Positions 11,404-23,000 of a stretch of 64,000 nt of DNA are shown one piece after another. The translations under genes were made by a program, and so were the position numbers. The notes beneath the pieces were generated by a model. The model was not told where the DNA came from, did no database searches, and saw only the letters and a program-made list of their open reading frames with translations. Source of the stretch: Armillaria gallica (taxonomy: Eukaryota > Basidiomycota > Agaricomycetes > Agaricales > Physalacriaceae); assembly GCA_037576215.1 (NCBI GenBank), contig JBANDB010000003.1:3224001-3288000 (forward strand), in the 5' to 3' direction. Positions within the stretch are counted from its first letter, which is position 1. The number at the start of each line of letters is the position of its first letter.

Positions 11404-11930
11404 TCAAAGCTTGGAAGTGAGCTCATCGTCACCGTACTTATTAATCCAACCTTTGATGCCTCCTTCTAGAATGGCTACTCGGCTCTCAATTAATCCCCGC
11501 TTGTCCAGTTCATCCTGGTACCAAGCCGTTGTACGAGGTCCACGTCCAGCCGGCTTGCAATGAGAAACAATCAGCGAATATTGAACGAGAATCGGCATCA
11601 GCGATGAAAGGGTTGGATAGAATGAATCCGCAGGAAGATTGATAGCGCCCTTGATAAATGAATCCTGTACGACGCCTGAGGCAGACTTGATATGGAGGTG
11701 CGTACTTAGAGCTCACATGCTTCAAAAACCAGCGAGTCGGACGTCCACCACCAGGATCTAACTGAACCTCGCGTCTTCTAGCAGGGAGTGGAGATCCCCA
11801 GCAGATACCATTTGTACGGCGGACTAAGGTTGAGGAAAAGGCGACGTGCCAAAGATCCTGAGGCGTGTTACCTTCGGATATTGCGTTGCAGATATCACGG
11901 CTCATCTCTTTCTTTATAAAGATTTGCATC
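11404..11930 (-). pseudogene. Arsenate-reductase-like rhodanese (Acr2/Cdc25 type) pseudogene
   Basis: Fungal Acr2-like proteins carry one rhodanese domain and reduce arsenate or act as phosphatases. Reading the minus strand, conserved pieces appear in order: an N-terminal GISAGDLHSLLEDARF, the strand ILVVDVR, IKGAINLPADSFYPTL, the catalytic-loop strand LIVSHCKPAGRGPRTTAWY with its Cys, and ILEGGIKGWI, ending at a TGA at 11404. Two defects are seen. An in-frame TAG precedes ILVVDVR at about 11757, and an extra T follows, breaking the expected GFE. The C-terminal exon alone is intact. The gene is divergent from the arsenite methyltransferase starting at 12077, about 150 bp away, so the two may once have shared a promoter. 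Reduction of arsenate would feed arsenite to that enzyme. Substrate assignment is inferred from family resemblance. Confidence 0.65.
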
Positions 11931-12076
11931 CAATCAGCGACTAACTGACGATCGGTGAGGCCATCATTTTGCTCCCGTCCAATCATCGATTAGCAGTGAC
12001 CTGCCACTCGCCTACTTAAGCCGTGGGGATGAGAGCCTGTGAAGTCTATTACTACTCACGTCGTTGACCTCAACAA

Positions 12077-14580
12077 ATGGAAATTGCTAACATCTATCGT
12101 GCCGTTGAAGAACACTATTCTTCTCGCACTTCGACCGCCCCATCTAGTCAAACGGAAGCTATCCTCGAAAATGATCGTGTCGCAAGTGCTTTCGGATACA
12201 CTACCCAGGAACTATCGACTATTCCTGCCAACTCGAATCTCGGATTGTCATGCGGCAATCCCCTCGCCACTGCAACTTTAAAGGAGGTGAGGCACAATGA
12301 GCATCTTCATTATAAAAGCGGGGGGCCATCGCAAGCGTGGCAAGTCCGAGTCCTCAAGTAGTTTTGGTGAGCCGGTAGGTGAACAACAGATAGGTAATTT
12401 CAGAATATTTAAATGGATTTAAAAAAATTCGGAAAGAAAAGAAGCGGAAGCGGTCGCCATCATCGTCAGCCTATCATGCGTGCGTTTCGCGGTTTTCATA
12501 GCCTGAGCAATGTTGCTGCGCGCTTGCCATTTCTTGTAAATAGTGGGCTTCGACGCTGGCGCTTGTTCTTCCTTCCCGTCGCCCCCGCACGTAAATGGCA
12601 AGCGCGCAGCAGCAAAGGTCGAGTGACAAGCCTATGAATACAAGAAATGGCGAGCAGGCGGGGCGGGAACAACAAACGAAACGTATCCGACAAGAAATCA
12701 CACCGTCGCAACACACCAGTAGAAAACAATGCGGCGGCAGGAGTGGATCTCGCCACTATCACAGGGACGCGAGCAAACAGAAACCACTCCGTCTCAGCGC
12801 ACCATCAGAAACAGTGCAGCGGCGGCAGGAGCGATACTTGCAGCCGCAACGACAACCAAAGCAACGGGAAACAATTCTCGGGACAGAATAAAAAGATCAG
12901 TGAATTGGAATGCCAAAACAAGAGTGCGCACGATGGTAGATGGTCAATATGATGGTCACGGTCATGGAGAGGAGACAAGAAGAAAGTGTGGTGGTGTTGG
13001 AAGATACCGACAGTAACCTAGGACCAAAGGTGAGCGAAAAAATGACCGTAATTTACCGTAAACTTACCTGGATGAGATCGGCGCCGTTACTTTGTCGTCG
13101 TCGGTCGAGCTCTGGTAGGGTTTCTGGACATGCATGCAGCCTAACGTTGGAAGATATTGTCCGATTGTTGATGTTGGTATAGCATGGTTTTGCGTTTTGA
13201 ACTCGTAGTTTGTGGCGATTAGAGCAGATTTCCATACGTGGTGATGAGGGATGGGTTGGCGTGCGCTACTAAGTGTGCTGGGTGTCGATGGTGATGGGGA
13301 TCACTCTGAATAGTGTCCAGCACAGTGGGTGCGTGTGCGTCGTTTGGGAGTCGCTCCTCTCAGCTGCCTCATTCGAGGGTTTTGGGAGCTATGGACACCA
13401 ATCTGGGCTCTTAGGGCTACAGTATTGATCAAAGAACATCTAGAATAGGTGTCACAGCAAAAGAAATAAAAGAGACGACTTTCCCGGCGATTAGGAAGCA
13501 ATGAAGTCAGTGAAGGTGAGTTATCAATGCTCAATGGCCGGACCGGAAATTGTCAACAGAATTGATTTGTAAGCAAATAAAAAAGCGTCTAAGATCCCAA
13601 AGGGGAATCCTCGGGGAATCACCAACATACACAGCCACATTTAAAGCTCAGGTTGCAAAGACCGAATCCTGTATACACAGGACTCGGAATCTTTTAAGTA
13701 GTAACGCGGATACACAGGGTAAGACCTTTCTTGATTTGAGATCAGGAGGCGGTCTCAACGTCTTTCTTGTTGCAAAGCACGTAGGGCCTAGGGGGAAATG
13801 CATTGGAGTTGACATGAATGACAAGATGCTCGAGCTTGCGCAAACCAATGCCACCAAGGGCGGCTACACTAACGTACAATTCGTAGGCATTTCTACCTGA
13901 AATTCCCACGTGCACGCTCATGAGTTATTTGTAGGTCAAGGCATTAATTCACGATCTCCCGCTTGCTTCGGAATCCGTGGATATAGTGTCCTCCAACTGT
14001 GTTCTTAACTTGGTTCCTGAAGCAAACAAGCCTACCGTGTTTTCGGAGATTGCTCGTGTTCTGAGACCAGGCGGCCGGTTGGCCATCTCTGATATTCTCT
14101 TGAAGAAGCCGTTACGTGAAGACCTGCTCTCGGATGTTTCTTTGTATGCTGGATGCATCAGCGGTGCAAGTACCCCGGAGCAATACCGGGAATGGATGGC
14201 ATCGGCTGGGCTTAGCGGTATGCCATTCTCCTACGCCCTAGTTGTATCGCTTGAAAACTGTCTTCTCCAGACGCAACAATTGTAGACACGAAGAAAGACT
14301 TGAATGTGTACAAATTGACAGGGAGCGACCAGGAGAAACCAAGTGAGTGTCTCTATGTTATGCTTCAGGGTCGATTCCAATCTAGTATACAAAGCGTGTT
14401 GTTCAGGCGATGGATCCAATGATTGCAGTTCGACAACCTCAGATGCCAAGCCTTGTAATTATCTATTTCATATCAATCGTCCTTCGAAATAACACCACGC
14501 CATTAGCACCTTCAATCCGAGGTCTCGGCTTGAATGATTACGCGGGCTCTTACAAGATTTATGCCGTCAAGAACAAGTAG
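12077..14580 (+). CDS. arsM: Arsenite methyltransferase
   Basis: This SAM-dependent enzyme methylates trivalent arsenic in the cytosol. Six exons close exactly in frame: 12077-12286, 13718-13882, 13935-14217, 14271-14342, 14386-14454 and 14507-14580, giving 290 residues. The family hallmarks are present. LGLSCGNP contains Cys59, SSNCVLNL contains Cys147 and YAGCISGA contains Cys199; these correspond to the three arsenic-binding cysteines of known ArsM/AS3MT proteins. [13 protein letters not shown] follows motif II, and a Cys-Cys pair sits near the C-terminus before YKIYAVK. One oddity is the SAM loop, which reads [10 protein letters not shown] where LDLGSGAGFD is usual, so a conserved Gly is Arg and the acidic end is Asn. 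Activity may be reduced. Intron 1 is 1431 bp, far longer than any neighbour, and contains repeats. The divergent rhodanese relic suggests an eroded arsenic gene pair. Confidence 0.85.
12515..12651. repeat. Nested inverted repeats inside arsM intron 1
   Basis: Positions 12515-12532 (GCTGCGCGCTTGCCATTT) are the exact reverse complement of 12593-12610. The overlapping stretch 12526-12538 also has an exact inverted copy at 12639-12651. One left arm therefore pairs with two different right arms. Just downstream (about 12680-12860) the intron holds a degenerate tandem repeat of about 85-100 bp built around CGGCGGCAGGAG. I found no target duplication or transposon border. Confidence 0.8.
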
Positions 14581-14767
14581 ATGCCTATAGCAGCGATGGA
14601 GCATAGCGAAAGTCTTCAAGGTGGCTCTGTCTTCTAAACCTCGTGGGAATAACTTGTCAATTGTATTCTGTATGGGCGCTTAAAGCTTAAGTTGATGCTT
14701 CTTGAGCACGTTGTATACATGCGGTACATGCGTGTAGGTCACTCTTCGTCTTCACCCATCGCCTGCT

Positions 14768-15733
14768 ATGAACGAGAAGGACCTCGATAAGATGACTGCC
14801 GATGATCTTGAAATCGAAAATCTTTGGATAGAGGCGTTTGGCTCAGTAGATTCGGATTGCAATCTGGATGCCCCGTCTTTTGGTTTGGAAGGCACACCTT
14901 CGACGCCAACGTCTAGAAACCGAAAGTTTTATTTTGACGACGATATGACGATTTTCATTGTCAGTATTCCAATTTCTGCTCCAGTGAGCCACTGACAATG
15001 TGAAACCCAAGTTAGGTCGAGAATGAACTCTTCCGTGTCCATCGCTACTTCCTCACACGGGAATCAGAGTTTTTCCGCACCATGCTCAGCTGCCCTCCAG
15101 GCTCCGAAGGACCTGAAGGGATTAGTGACGACAAACCAATCCCCATCGGTGCTGGAGCAACCCGGGAAGAGTTTGAATGTGTGCTTGACTATATTTTCAA
15201 TCAATGGTATGTGCAGCCAACTCCTCTCTCTCTTGGGCTTGCACAATAACGAACTGATGTATAGTGGATATAATGTATCTCCCCACCAAACAAATCAGTA
15301 CTGGATCAATATTCTAACATTCTGCAATCGATTCGATCTGGATAATATCCGTGGTGTGGCTATGTCGCATCTCAAATCTTATCCCTATACCAATCCCATT
15401 GACGCAATCGCAATCGCTGAGCGAATTGACATGGGGGGATGGCTTCTTCCCGCGTACAAGACATTATGCCAGAGAGTTGAGCCTCTCGAACTCTTGGAGG
15501 GGAACAAGATTGGTATGGAAAAGGCTCTGCTGATTGCCAGAGCTAGAGAGGCAGTGAGAGATAGTGATGGAGCACCGAGTCCTCCCCGTCCTTATTACAG
15601 TGATGACGAAGCAAATGAATTGGTATCCGAACCAAGTATTCCATCTTCCCCCAAATACCCGCGTCTACTGTACAGTGATCGGTTGGTGACTCGTGTCGTT
15701 AAAGAGGTGTTGGGAGATAAATTGAATGTATAG
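14768..15733 (+). CDS. BTB/POZ domain protein
   Basis: This is a mushroom BTB/POZ protein, a family that mediates dimerisation and, in some members, substrate adaptor roles for ubiquitin ligases. Three exons close in frame: 14768-14959, 15016-15206 and 15265-15733, for 283 residues. After an acidic, non-conserved N-terminus the domain opens with FYFDDDMTIFIVENELFRVH, then RYFLTRESEFFRTML and a loop ending in the ATREEFECVLDYIFN helix. WINILTFCNRFDLDNIRGVA is the conserved helical part after it. The C-terminal tail is Ser/Pro/Asp-rich and probably disordered. Intron 1 uses a GTCAGT donor. The spliced frame is uninterrupted and all domain landmarks are present, so the gene looks intact. A partner or pathway cannot be told. 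Confidence 0.8.
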
Positions 15734-15819
15734 TTTTATTTTGACAGTAAAACACAATGCTGTGCGTACGAATGAATACAAAACATCCATGGAGCGCGCG
15801 AAAATGTTATAAAAGCCTA

Positions 15820-17926
15820 TCACAGAAGCTGCTCATCCGCACTGACAAGCGTGACAGCTTTCCCTGTTCTCGGCTTTATAGTACACTGGAACGGCGTGGG
15901 ATGGCTATAAGAATTTAGCAATGACTAGCGTGTGCTTCGAATGATACACTCGCCTTATAGTACCAGTAGTCTGTTCCACGTCCGGTTCAAAAACGAGACC
16001 TTTGGGAGAACAATATTTGGAGATGTTATAGACCGCCAAGGACATCGCACATGAAATGAATATTGAAGCGTCAGCAAGTACTCGTCCTGAAGGATCGTGA
16101 GCGGATCAATTCAGCCAACCAACACAAGATATTAATATCACCAGGACATATACTGATAAAACGTTAGCCAAGGAATTACAATAATGGTATTGGTGACTTA
16201 CCGACGCCCGAAGCCAAACGCCACGGCTCGCGGATCGCACTCAGGTGTTGGTCCAAGAAACCTTTCCGGCTTGAATTCAAACGGGCTGTTATATATCGCA
16301 GGATCATGAAGCATCTTCCTACACCCCGATGCATTTATAATCAAAAGTGGCAGATCATAATAGCATGCCCTACGTACCATATATTTGCGACGATCAAAGA
16401 CCCTTTTGGGATGAAGTAGCCATCATACATATCATCTTCCATGACTCTATGGGGCACCGCTGTCACTCTTAGTTAGTAAGATATCAGCACACAAGGCGGC
16501 TACAACGAACCAGTGGGTGTCACCGTATGCCATCGTATTACCTCCAGCGCAAGGGCGTTGATATAGGGCAGGTGTTCTCGATCATGGAAACCAGGTAGCC
16601 TATCATTACCAACGACAGCATCAATCTCAGCTTGCGCTTTTGCTTGTATATCAGGGAACAAAGTCATTGCTTTGAAAAAAGCGTGGATTGATGATACAGT
16701 CTGGATTTGTCAGGGGGGAACGAACTTGAAGTTTATATAGTAAGACTTACAGTGTCGGCGCCACCTACGAGGACCCAGTGAGATAATTATGTAACAGCGA
16801 GTAGCATAGCACGTACCGGAATACAAGGATGCAGCAAGCCATTTAATGTCAAATTCCTCCTCCGTACTTACCTGTCGACCCTCAAGCAGGCTCGAGATAA
16901 GCGATAAAGGAGCTTTTCCAGCAGCCTATACGCATTTTTGAGAATGACGCATTGAATATGATAAGAAATAGTCACAATCTGGGATTTCACAAAGTGATAC
17001 GGGCGGTCGACCATATTTTCGAGTGTCTCCGCCCATTCCTTTGCCTTCTGCTGGAACCCAGCACCGGGAAACCATGCCGGTACGTGACGTACTGCACCAC
17101 ATATTACTAAAGCGGGTTAGCTGATGAAATGGAGGCTTACAGGCCGGAATATGGTTGACCAAGAAGCCTCCAGGAGCCGTGGAAACCGAAAATTGATCAG
17201 TAGCTCGATCGGCCAAAGTGACGAAAGGATCATTTTCTTCCTCGATGTCGTATCCGTGAGAGATGTGTAATATAATGGCACCAGCGGTTCTGGAGAAAAC
17301 AAAAGAGAGCAATCAGTATAGTATCCGAGGTATCACGATACTGCGGCGTACTTTCGAATGTGCTGCGAGAGGTTCTCAGGATGTGCCAATACACGCTTCA
17401 GGAACCGATGTGTCTCCCTCTCCTCGACTGGTAGGAACTGTCTCATGGTTGCTTGGTTACCAAAAAGCTGATGCGCGAGTCGTCGATAATTGCGAAAGCG
17501 TTTACCATAGGGAACGAGGACAAGGGCGTTCTTCCATCCGACCAGCTCGCCACCCATCGGAATCGTTGGTCGGTCGGAATAGATGGAACTCTTTTTGTCA
17601 AGGAGGTCCACAGCGATTTTCTCAGAATTCAATACGATTAGACGCTGCCCAAAGAATGCTACGGACACTATGTTGCCTGCAAAAGACACATCAGTCTACG
17701 GCTCGGGCAACAAGTCGGTACGCGTACCGTAACGCTCGCCCCACTTGGCGAAAGTGAGCCATTCCTTCTCGGTCGGCATGTCAAGAAGATTCCCAAGGAG
17801 CGGCAATTCTTTGGGACCAGGGGGGAGGTGTGGTCTTCGGGTCTTGGCACCATTAGAGAGGCGTTGAATCAAGATCAATGCAGCGATCACGGCACAGACG
17901 TCGAGAATAACGAAGAGAGTAGACAT
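15820..17926 (-). CDS. Cytochrome P450 monooxygenase
   Basis: This is a membrane-anchored haem monooxygenase. Twelve exons close exactly in frame for 509 residues: 17926-17728, 17676-17352, 17289-17141, 17091-16976, 16925-16817, 16764-16751, 16700-16511, 16459-16378, 16318-16202, 16152-16142, 16086-15954 and 15904-15820. A signal anchor ([17 protein letters not shown]) is followed by the hinge [14 protein letters not shown]. The I-helix oxygen motif GGADTT, the ExxR pair (EVIR), the PERF motif (FKPERF) and the haem loop FGFGRRICPGR are all present. The I-helix motif lies on a 14-nt exon and the haem cysteine on an 11-nt exon. The last intron appears to have a GC donor (AAG|GCGAGT). The start at 17926 is preferred over an upstream ATG at 17992 because it gives a normal anchor. 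[13 protein letters not shown] and the overall form resemble the O-methylsterigmatocystin-oxidoreductase-like P450s of basidiomycetes. The substrate is unknown. Confidence 0.88.
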
Positions 17927-20900
17927 GGCCGAGGAGGAAGGGATACGAAGGAGCAGCGAAAGGAAAGCATGCCATGTTATATGGAGATTCAAGATTATAC
18001 ATCTCGCGCTAAGGGAAGTCCTTGTGATCAGTGATTCATCTGCGAAGGACTTCTATTACATATGAGGAGTGAAAAAATACCATCGGTATCCAACGGTGCC
18101 TCAGGCGGCTGAAGGTCCCGATTCCTATAATGAAAGCCTATTATTGAGACCCAGACTGCGTTGGACAGCAAAGTCGAACATTCACCCAACCTGTAAAAAG
18201 AAGTCAACATCCCAATCAGAACAAGCGCTCACCACGAATTCGGAGGCAGACGGAATGAGGCAGTCCCTCTAATTTCAGGTCCATTTAATCGGATCTCCGC
18301 GTATCTTGCGGTCGTGCTTTCATGGACAGTCCTTCTCGCACCAACCAAACATGGGCTTAGAGCGGCCAAGAATAGCACTGCTGGCTGGGGGCATGGGATT
18401 CTTTGTGCTTTGTCATACCGGGACCGAGAACGCGACAATCCTGAGCGGTCCCGGAACTTCAACACTGAAACACCAGTCATTCATACTTTTCCTGACCCGG
18501 AGCTTGTAAAAATTCGTGAGCACTAAAGGAATCAAATGAGCAGGGAGTCAAGGAATAAGACAGTTAATACCATAAACCTTTGCCTGGACCGTCGTCCGCA
18601 TGACAAAAATACTCTACTTGGCGGCTGACGAGACTTGTTGATGCAGGAGAGTTTGTTCGACGTCTTGTTCAAGGGCAATTAAGTGGCAAAGGTGGATGAA
18701 CGGCGGCAGGCTCCCAGGAACCTCTTATGATAACTCATGAAACTGACGCGCTACTAGTTTTGTATCTGTTTGTTCGAAGTTTCATGGACTTCGACATTTC
18801 AAATCTGAGAGACGAGGATGTAATTAGCAGGCTGTACAGCCATGTAGAATTTCGCGAAAGAACGCTTTATCACCTAGTAGTGTTCGTGCCAACGAGAAGA
18901 AGTAACAAAAATGCACAGGCACAGCGTTTCCTTGCTAGCTTCGAAAAATAGTCATCGCTCGTGCACTATTCTCTGTAATACTGTGATATTTGTGTCATGA
19001 AGAGTGTGCAGGAAAGTGCTGAAGGTGGTTCTTGATTCGATTTCGCTCAAATCCCGTCAGAAGCACCAAAGCACTGCTAGAATGGAATGAAATCGGTCAA
19101 TCATGCTTTCAGGACGAGACTTGACAATGACCAGAACATAGAGCCAATTTTAACGTGCAAACTTGCCAAGCATTATGTCTGCTTAGTACATATCGTGAAA
19201 ACTGGGGTGGAACCGGATACACGTGGAGAACAATGGGAACGCATTCTGAAAATATCGTAGTAGGCATAAATGATGGTTTTGAAGACAACTTGAAGTAGGT
19301 TTCTCTGACCTTTCTTCCTTCAATATACCCCAGTCCGTCGCGTCGGCTGGAAATTTCCTAGGCCTTCTACAACATTTGGATGCGCCTAACTTGAAGGATC
19401 CACCTCCACCGAATTCCCGCTACGTCAGGAGCGTTGTGGCAACGCGACCATACCGGCTTGAGGATATCATGTTTGAAGGGGAACAGGGTTGCGAGGGGAA
19501 AAAGAAGGCGAATTTGCACACTCATAGGAACAGATCGCGTGCACCATCTCCGAGGCAATTTACGACCATCCGGTTACCAATCAAGTTGCTGGTGGGCCTC
19601 CTCCAACCCCTATGCATCGAGAAAGAGAACCCCGAGGACGTCGCGCGCCTCCAAATGGGACATATGCTTGCCACTTTTAGGCCCTCGTACCGTCTCGGCT
19701 ACCTAGATACTAACCGTGAGACCTTGAAGCAGGAGTCGAACGGGGGGGAAATGCACCTTCCGGCGCACTTCTTGCTCGCAGCACGATACCGTTGTTGCTT
19801 TACTTGGATTGAGTGGGGCGCATTCAATCGGCACTTCTGCGTATCAGATACATTAATCTGGCAAGAGGGTGTTAAATATGCGATTAATATACGTACTTGA
19901 ACAAGATCATGTAAAGGAAAAATGCTCGACGCGTTGTGACTTGTATTGGCGAAAAGCGGGAGTAGATCTTGATCAAGGCCATTTTCACACGGATACTAGC
20001 CTTGTACAGATCCGAACGAGTCCCTTCTATGACGAACGACTGCAATCATCCACGCGATGGAAAAATCCGGGATAGGAAGACTTGATATGAACAACTTCCA
20101 GAACTAGCACTTTGATCTTCAGAATACGAAAGCAGTGATGAGTAGGCTTAAGCACCTGCCATTGGACGCGACCCAGTTTGAGAGGGAAAGGATTGTTCGG
20201 ATGGGAAAATGGACAGCGCCCCTCGGATACCGACGTCTCCGACGCAAGAGTCACCAAGTCGGCGAGAATATTCCTGTGAAATCATAAGCCTGTGTATGAC
20301 TAGTGTAGATGAATTAGATGTTGACCGTAGAACAGCCGCGGAAAAGCAAACTTGGACAAAAACGCACCAATGTAAGTCATCTGGTACGTCAATCAACCGT
20401 TGACATCGTGAAGGATAGTCCCACGCGAATACACGCGTATGACTTCACATATTGAACGCAAGGACCAAAGAGGGACTGAGACTCTCGCAGATGAATGCCT
20501 CCTTGACGAGGCTCGGAAGTTACCTGGGCTGGGCTCGTTCTGGTGATTTTTATCGGAATGACTTTTGAGATAACCAGGATATATGCGTGGTCAGTATTGG
20601 AAAACTCGTCCATGAGCAAGAAAGTATGAATTTGCGTGGAAGGTAGCTATTGGCCAAGGCGAGTACATGGTTGAGTTTTTGTGTGTAGAACGAGATGATG
20701 GTGGTTAGCAGTTCACGTCTGCCGGCCCGGTGAGTCCCATGTCACCAGTGTCACAGTAATCACGCACGTCACACACATCACGCGTCACGTAACGCGTTCT
20801 GCTAGTTGTCTCTTCATCCAAGTAGTCCAGCCTCTCTTGCTTCACGAATCCTACGCAATCTGGACGATATTGTGAAGGTGAATTTTTTCACCGAAATACA

Positions 20901-20953
20901 GCGTGGTTGGCTAAAGATTCGTCTAATCAAGTGGCCCTTATTCCTTTTCCACC
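17927..20953. other. No recognised gene
   Basis: Three kilobases between the P450 start and the nucleoporin gene. Open frames at 18229-18480 (minus) and 19376-19900 (plus) are the longest, but neither shows a domain, a signal peptide or a family motif I know. The tail of the stretch contains the nucleoporin promoter, with two ACGCGT motifs. Confidence 0.5.
20780..20797 (+). promoter_or_regulatory. Two ACGCGT (MCB-like) motifs upstream of the nucleoporin gene
   Basis: ACGCGT occurs at 20780-20785 and 20792-20797, six bases apart and about 160 bp before the start codon. In yeasts paired MluI cell-cycle boxes bind the MBF factor and give G1/S expression. Whether they act so here is inference. 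Confidence 0.3.
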
Positions 20954-22857
20954 ATGTCATCAATATTCGGCGCTGCTACCAACACAACTACACCGGCCGG
21001 CGGGAATATTTTTGGGTCAAATAATCAGCAGCAACCAGCCGCAACAGGTGGAGGACTTTTTGGAAGTAATTCTACCCAGACACAGACAGCCACTCCCTCA
21101 TTGTTCGGTTCTACCAATACTGGTGGCGGCGCTTTCGGCCAAAATAATGCCTCCAACACGAACACTGGCTCGTCGTTATTTGGAAACGCCTCCACTCAGC
21201 CGCAAGCGAACCAAAATAGCGCGTTCGCTTTGAAACCCAGCGTGTTTGGTCAGACGGGAACTGGGACGACGGCATCGCAACCGGCCCAGTCAACAAGTAG
21301 TTTCTTCTCGACACCACCAGCCGGGCAGCAGAATCAACAAAACCAGCAAAACCAGCAGGCCAAACCAAACTTATTCAATACAACAAATCCTCTTTTCGGT
21401 GGTACCGGTACGTCAACAGGAACGAATCCACTGTTTGGAACGTCCACTACGACTCCCAATACCAATACCACGACCACCAACACAAACCCTCTGTTTGGCT
21501 CAACATCAACCAACACAACCACTCAAAATCCTCTTTTTGGTTCCATGTCAAACACTAACACTGCTAATCCCGTGTTTGGCTCGTCGAGTACCAACACGGC
21601 TCCCGCGACTAATACCAACATCTTCGGCACTACATCGACATCGACTAACCCCATGTTTGGCTCATCTACGAATACCTTGGGCACAAGCATGCTTGGAGGA
21701 AGTACTCTTGGAACCGGTGGTTTTGGTACACAACCCCAGCAGCAGTCAACCCTAGGCGCCAACAGTCTCCTTAAAAGCACCGCTCCTGCTTCCCAACAAC
21801 AACTCGTCGATGCACAAACCCAATTTTCCAAACTATCACAAAAGATAGAGTCGATCGCCAACGCGTGGAACCCGAGCTCGCCTCAATGCCGCTTCCAGGT
21901 AAGTCATTTGCTATTATCTTATAGACGTAATGTAACTGTGTCATCAGCACTATTTCTACAATCTCGTTGAGCCCAATCAAGTCAGCATGTACGGACGCCC
22001 GCCCAACGCCACCAATGACGCGTTGTGGCAAAAGGCTATACAAGAAAATCCCGATCCATCTTGGTATGCCTTCTATTAATTCAGTTGAACGCAACTCATC
22101 CTGATCGCAGTCTCGTGCCGGTCATTGCGAACGGATTTGATGATCTCCGGCAGCGCGTAGATGGCCAGACAGAGCAAGCTACAGCGCACAAGGGAAACAT
22201 CAAGGTCAGCATGCGTACTAAATATCATCTTACTTTCCTTCATATGATCCCCTTTAGGATCTACAAAAGCGCCTCGCCGATCTTTCAACCCAGCATTCTA
22301 CCAACACTATCTCCCGTCTTGCACGATTCTCGCAAACCCAAATACAGCTTGCGCAGCGGATAATGGCGCTGGCACAACACCTACATCTCCTCATTCCGAC
22401 TGTACGGTCATCTGCGATACGGCCGGAGGAAGAAGAGCTGTTTGCGAAGATAGAATCAATCGAGGAAGAAGTAAGGGGAGGGAAAGGGAAGATGAAAGCC
22501 AAGCTTGACGAGTTGTGGGCGGTATTCGGTGCTCTGAAAGCAAGAGAAGAGGGTATTCGGGAGCGAAGGAACTCTGGCGACTGGAAGGTCGTCGATGAGG
22601 AAGGATTGGCTAGGATTGCTCAGGTTGGGTTCGCCTTCTTCATATCTTGTTCGGTGCTGATTGCCTTGTCTCCGTCGTAGATTCTGTCGGGGCAACAGAA
22701 TGGTTTAGCATATCTCACCACGATCTTGCAGAAGAATCTAAAGGACCTTGGCATCATCATGGGAACGGGACCGACTATTACTGCGGGCGATGACTCGATG
22801 GAAGGTGAAAATTTATGGACGTCAACTAGTACACTCAGAGCAAGCGCGCTGCGTTGA
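20954..22857 (+). CDS. NUP57: FG-repeat nucleoporin Nup54/Nup57
   Basis: This is a component of the central-channel Nup62 subcomplex of the nuclear pore. Five exons close in frame: 20954-21898, 21948-22063, 22111-22204, 22258-22623 and 22681-22857, for 565 residues. The first 250 or so residues are a disordered Asn/Thr-rich domain with many GLFG/PLFG/xxFG repeats, the phase-separating barrier sequence bound by transport receptors. The C-terminal half is helical, with a coiled coil near QLVDAQTQFSKLSQKIESIA, the conserved HYFYNLVEPNQV and NPDPSCLVPVIANGFDDL. The typical Nup54 end is LTTILQKNLKDLGIIMG. FG spacers here use almost only Asn, Thr, Ser and Gln and lack charge. The downstream neighbour ends tail-to-tail about 140 bp away. 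Assignment to Nup54/57 rather than Nup58/45 rests on the C-terminal helices. Confidence 0.92.
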
Positions 22858-23000
22858 TTATTGTCACTGTTGTTGCTTCCAATTTATTCTTGTTGTTTGT
22901 GAAGTAAAAAAAGGAAAGAATTTATGTCCACCTAAGTAGTAAGTAGTAACTACAGCGTATTAAATGCCTAAGAACTTTGCCTCGGGCGCTTCTAGATCCG

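Noticed and set aside
12595..13016. Three overlapping Gln/Arg-rich open frames
   Set aside because: All three plus-strand frames are open at once because the repeat has few stops; they lie inside arsM intron 1 and show no codon bias or motif.
15820..16205. P450 lacking the haem cysteine
   Set aside because: At first FGFGRR seemed to run directly into GRVLADAS with no Cys. An 11-nt exon at 16142-16152 supplies ICPG and restores all phases, so the gene is intact.
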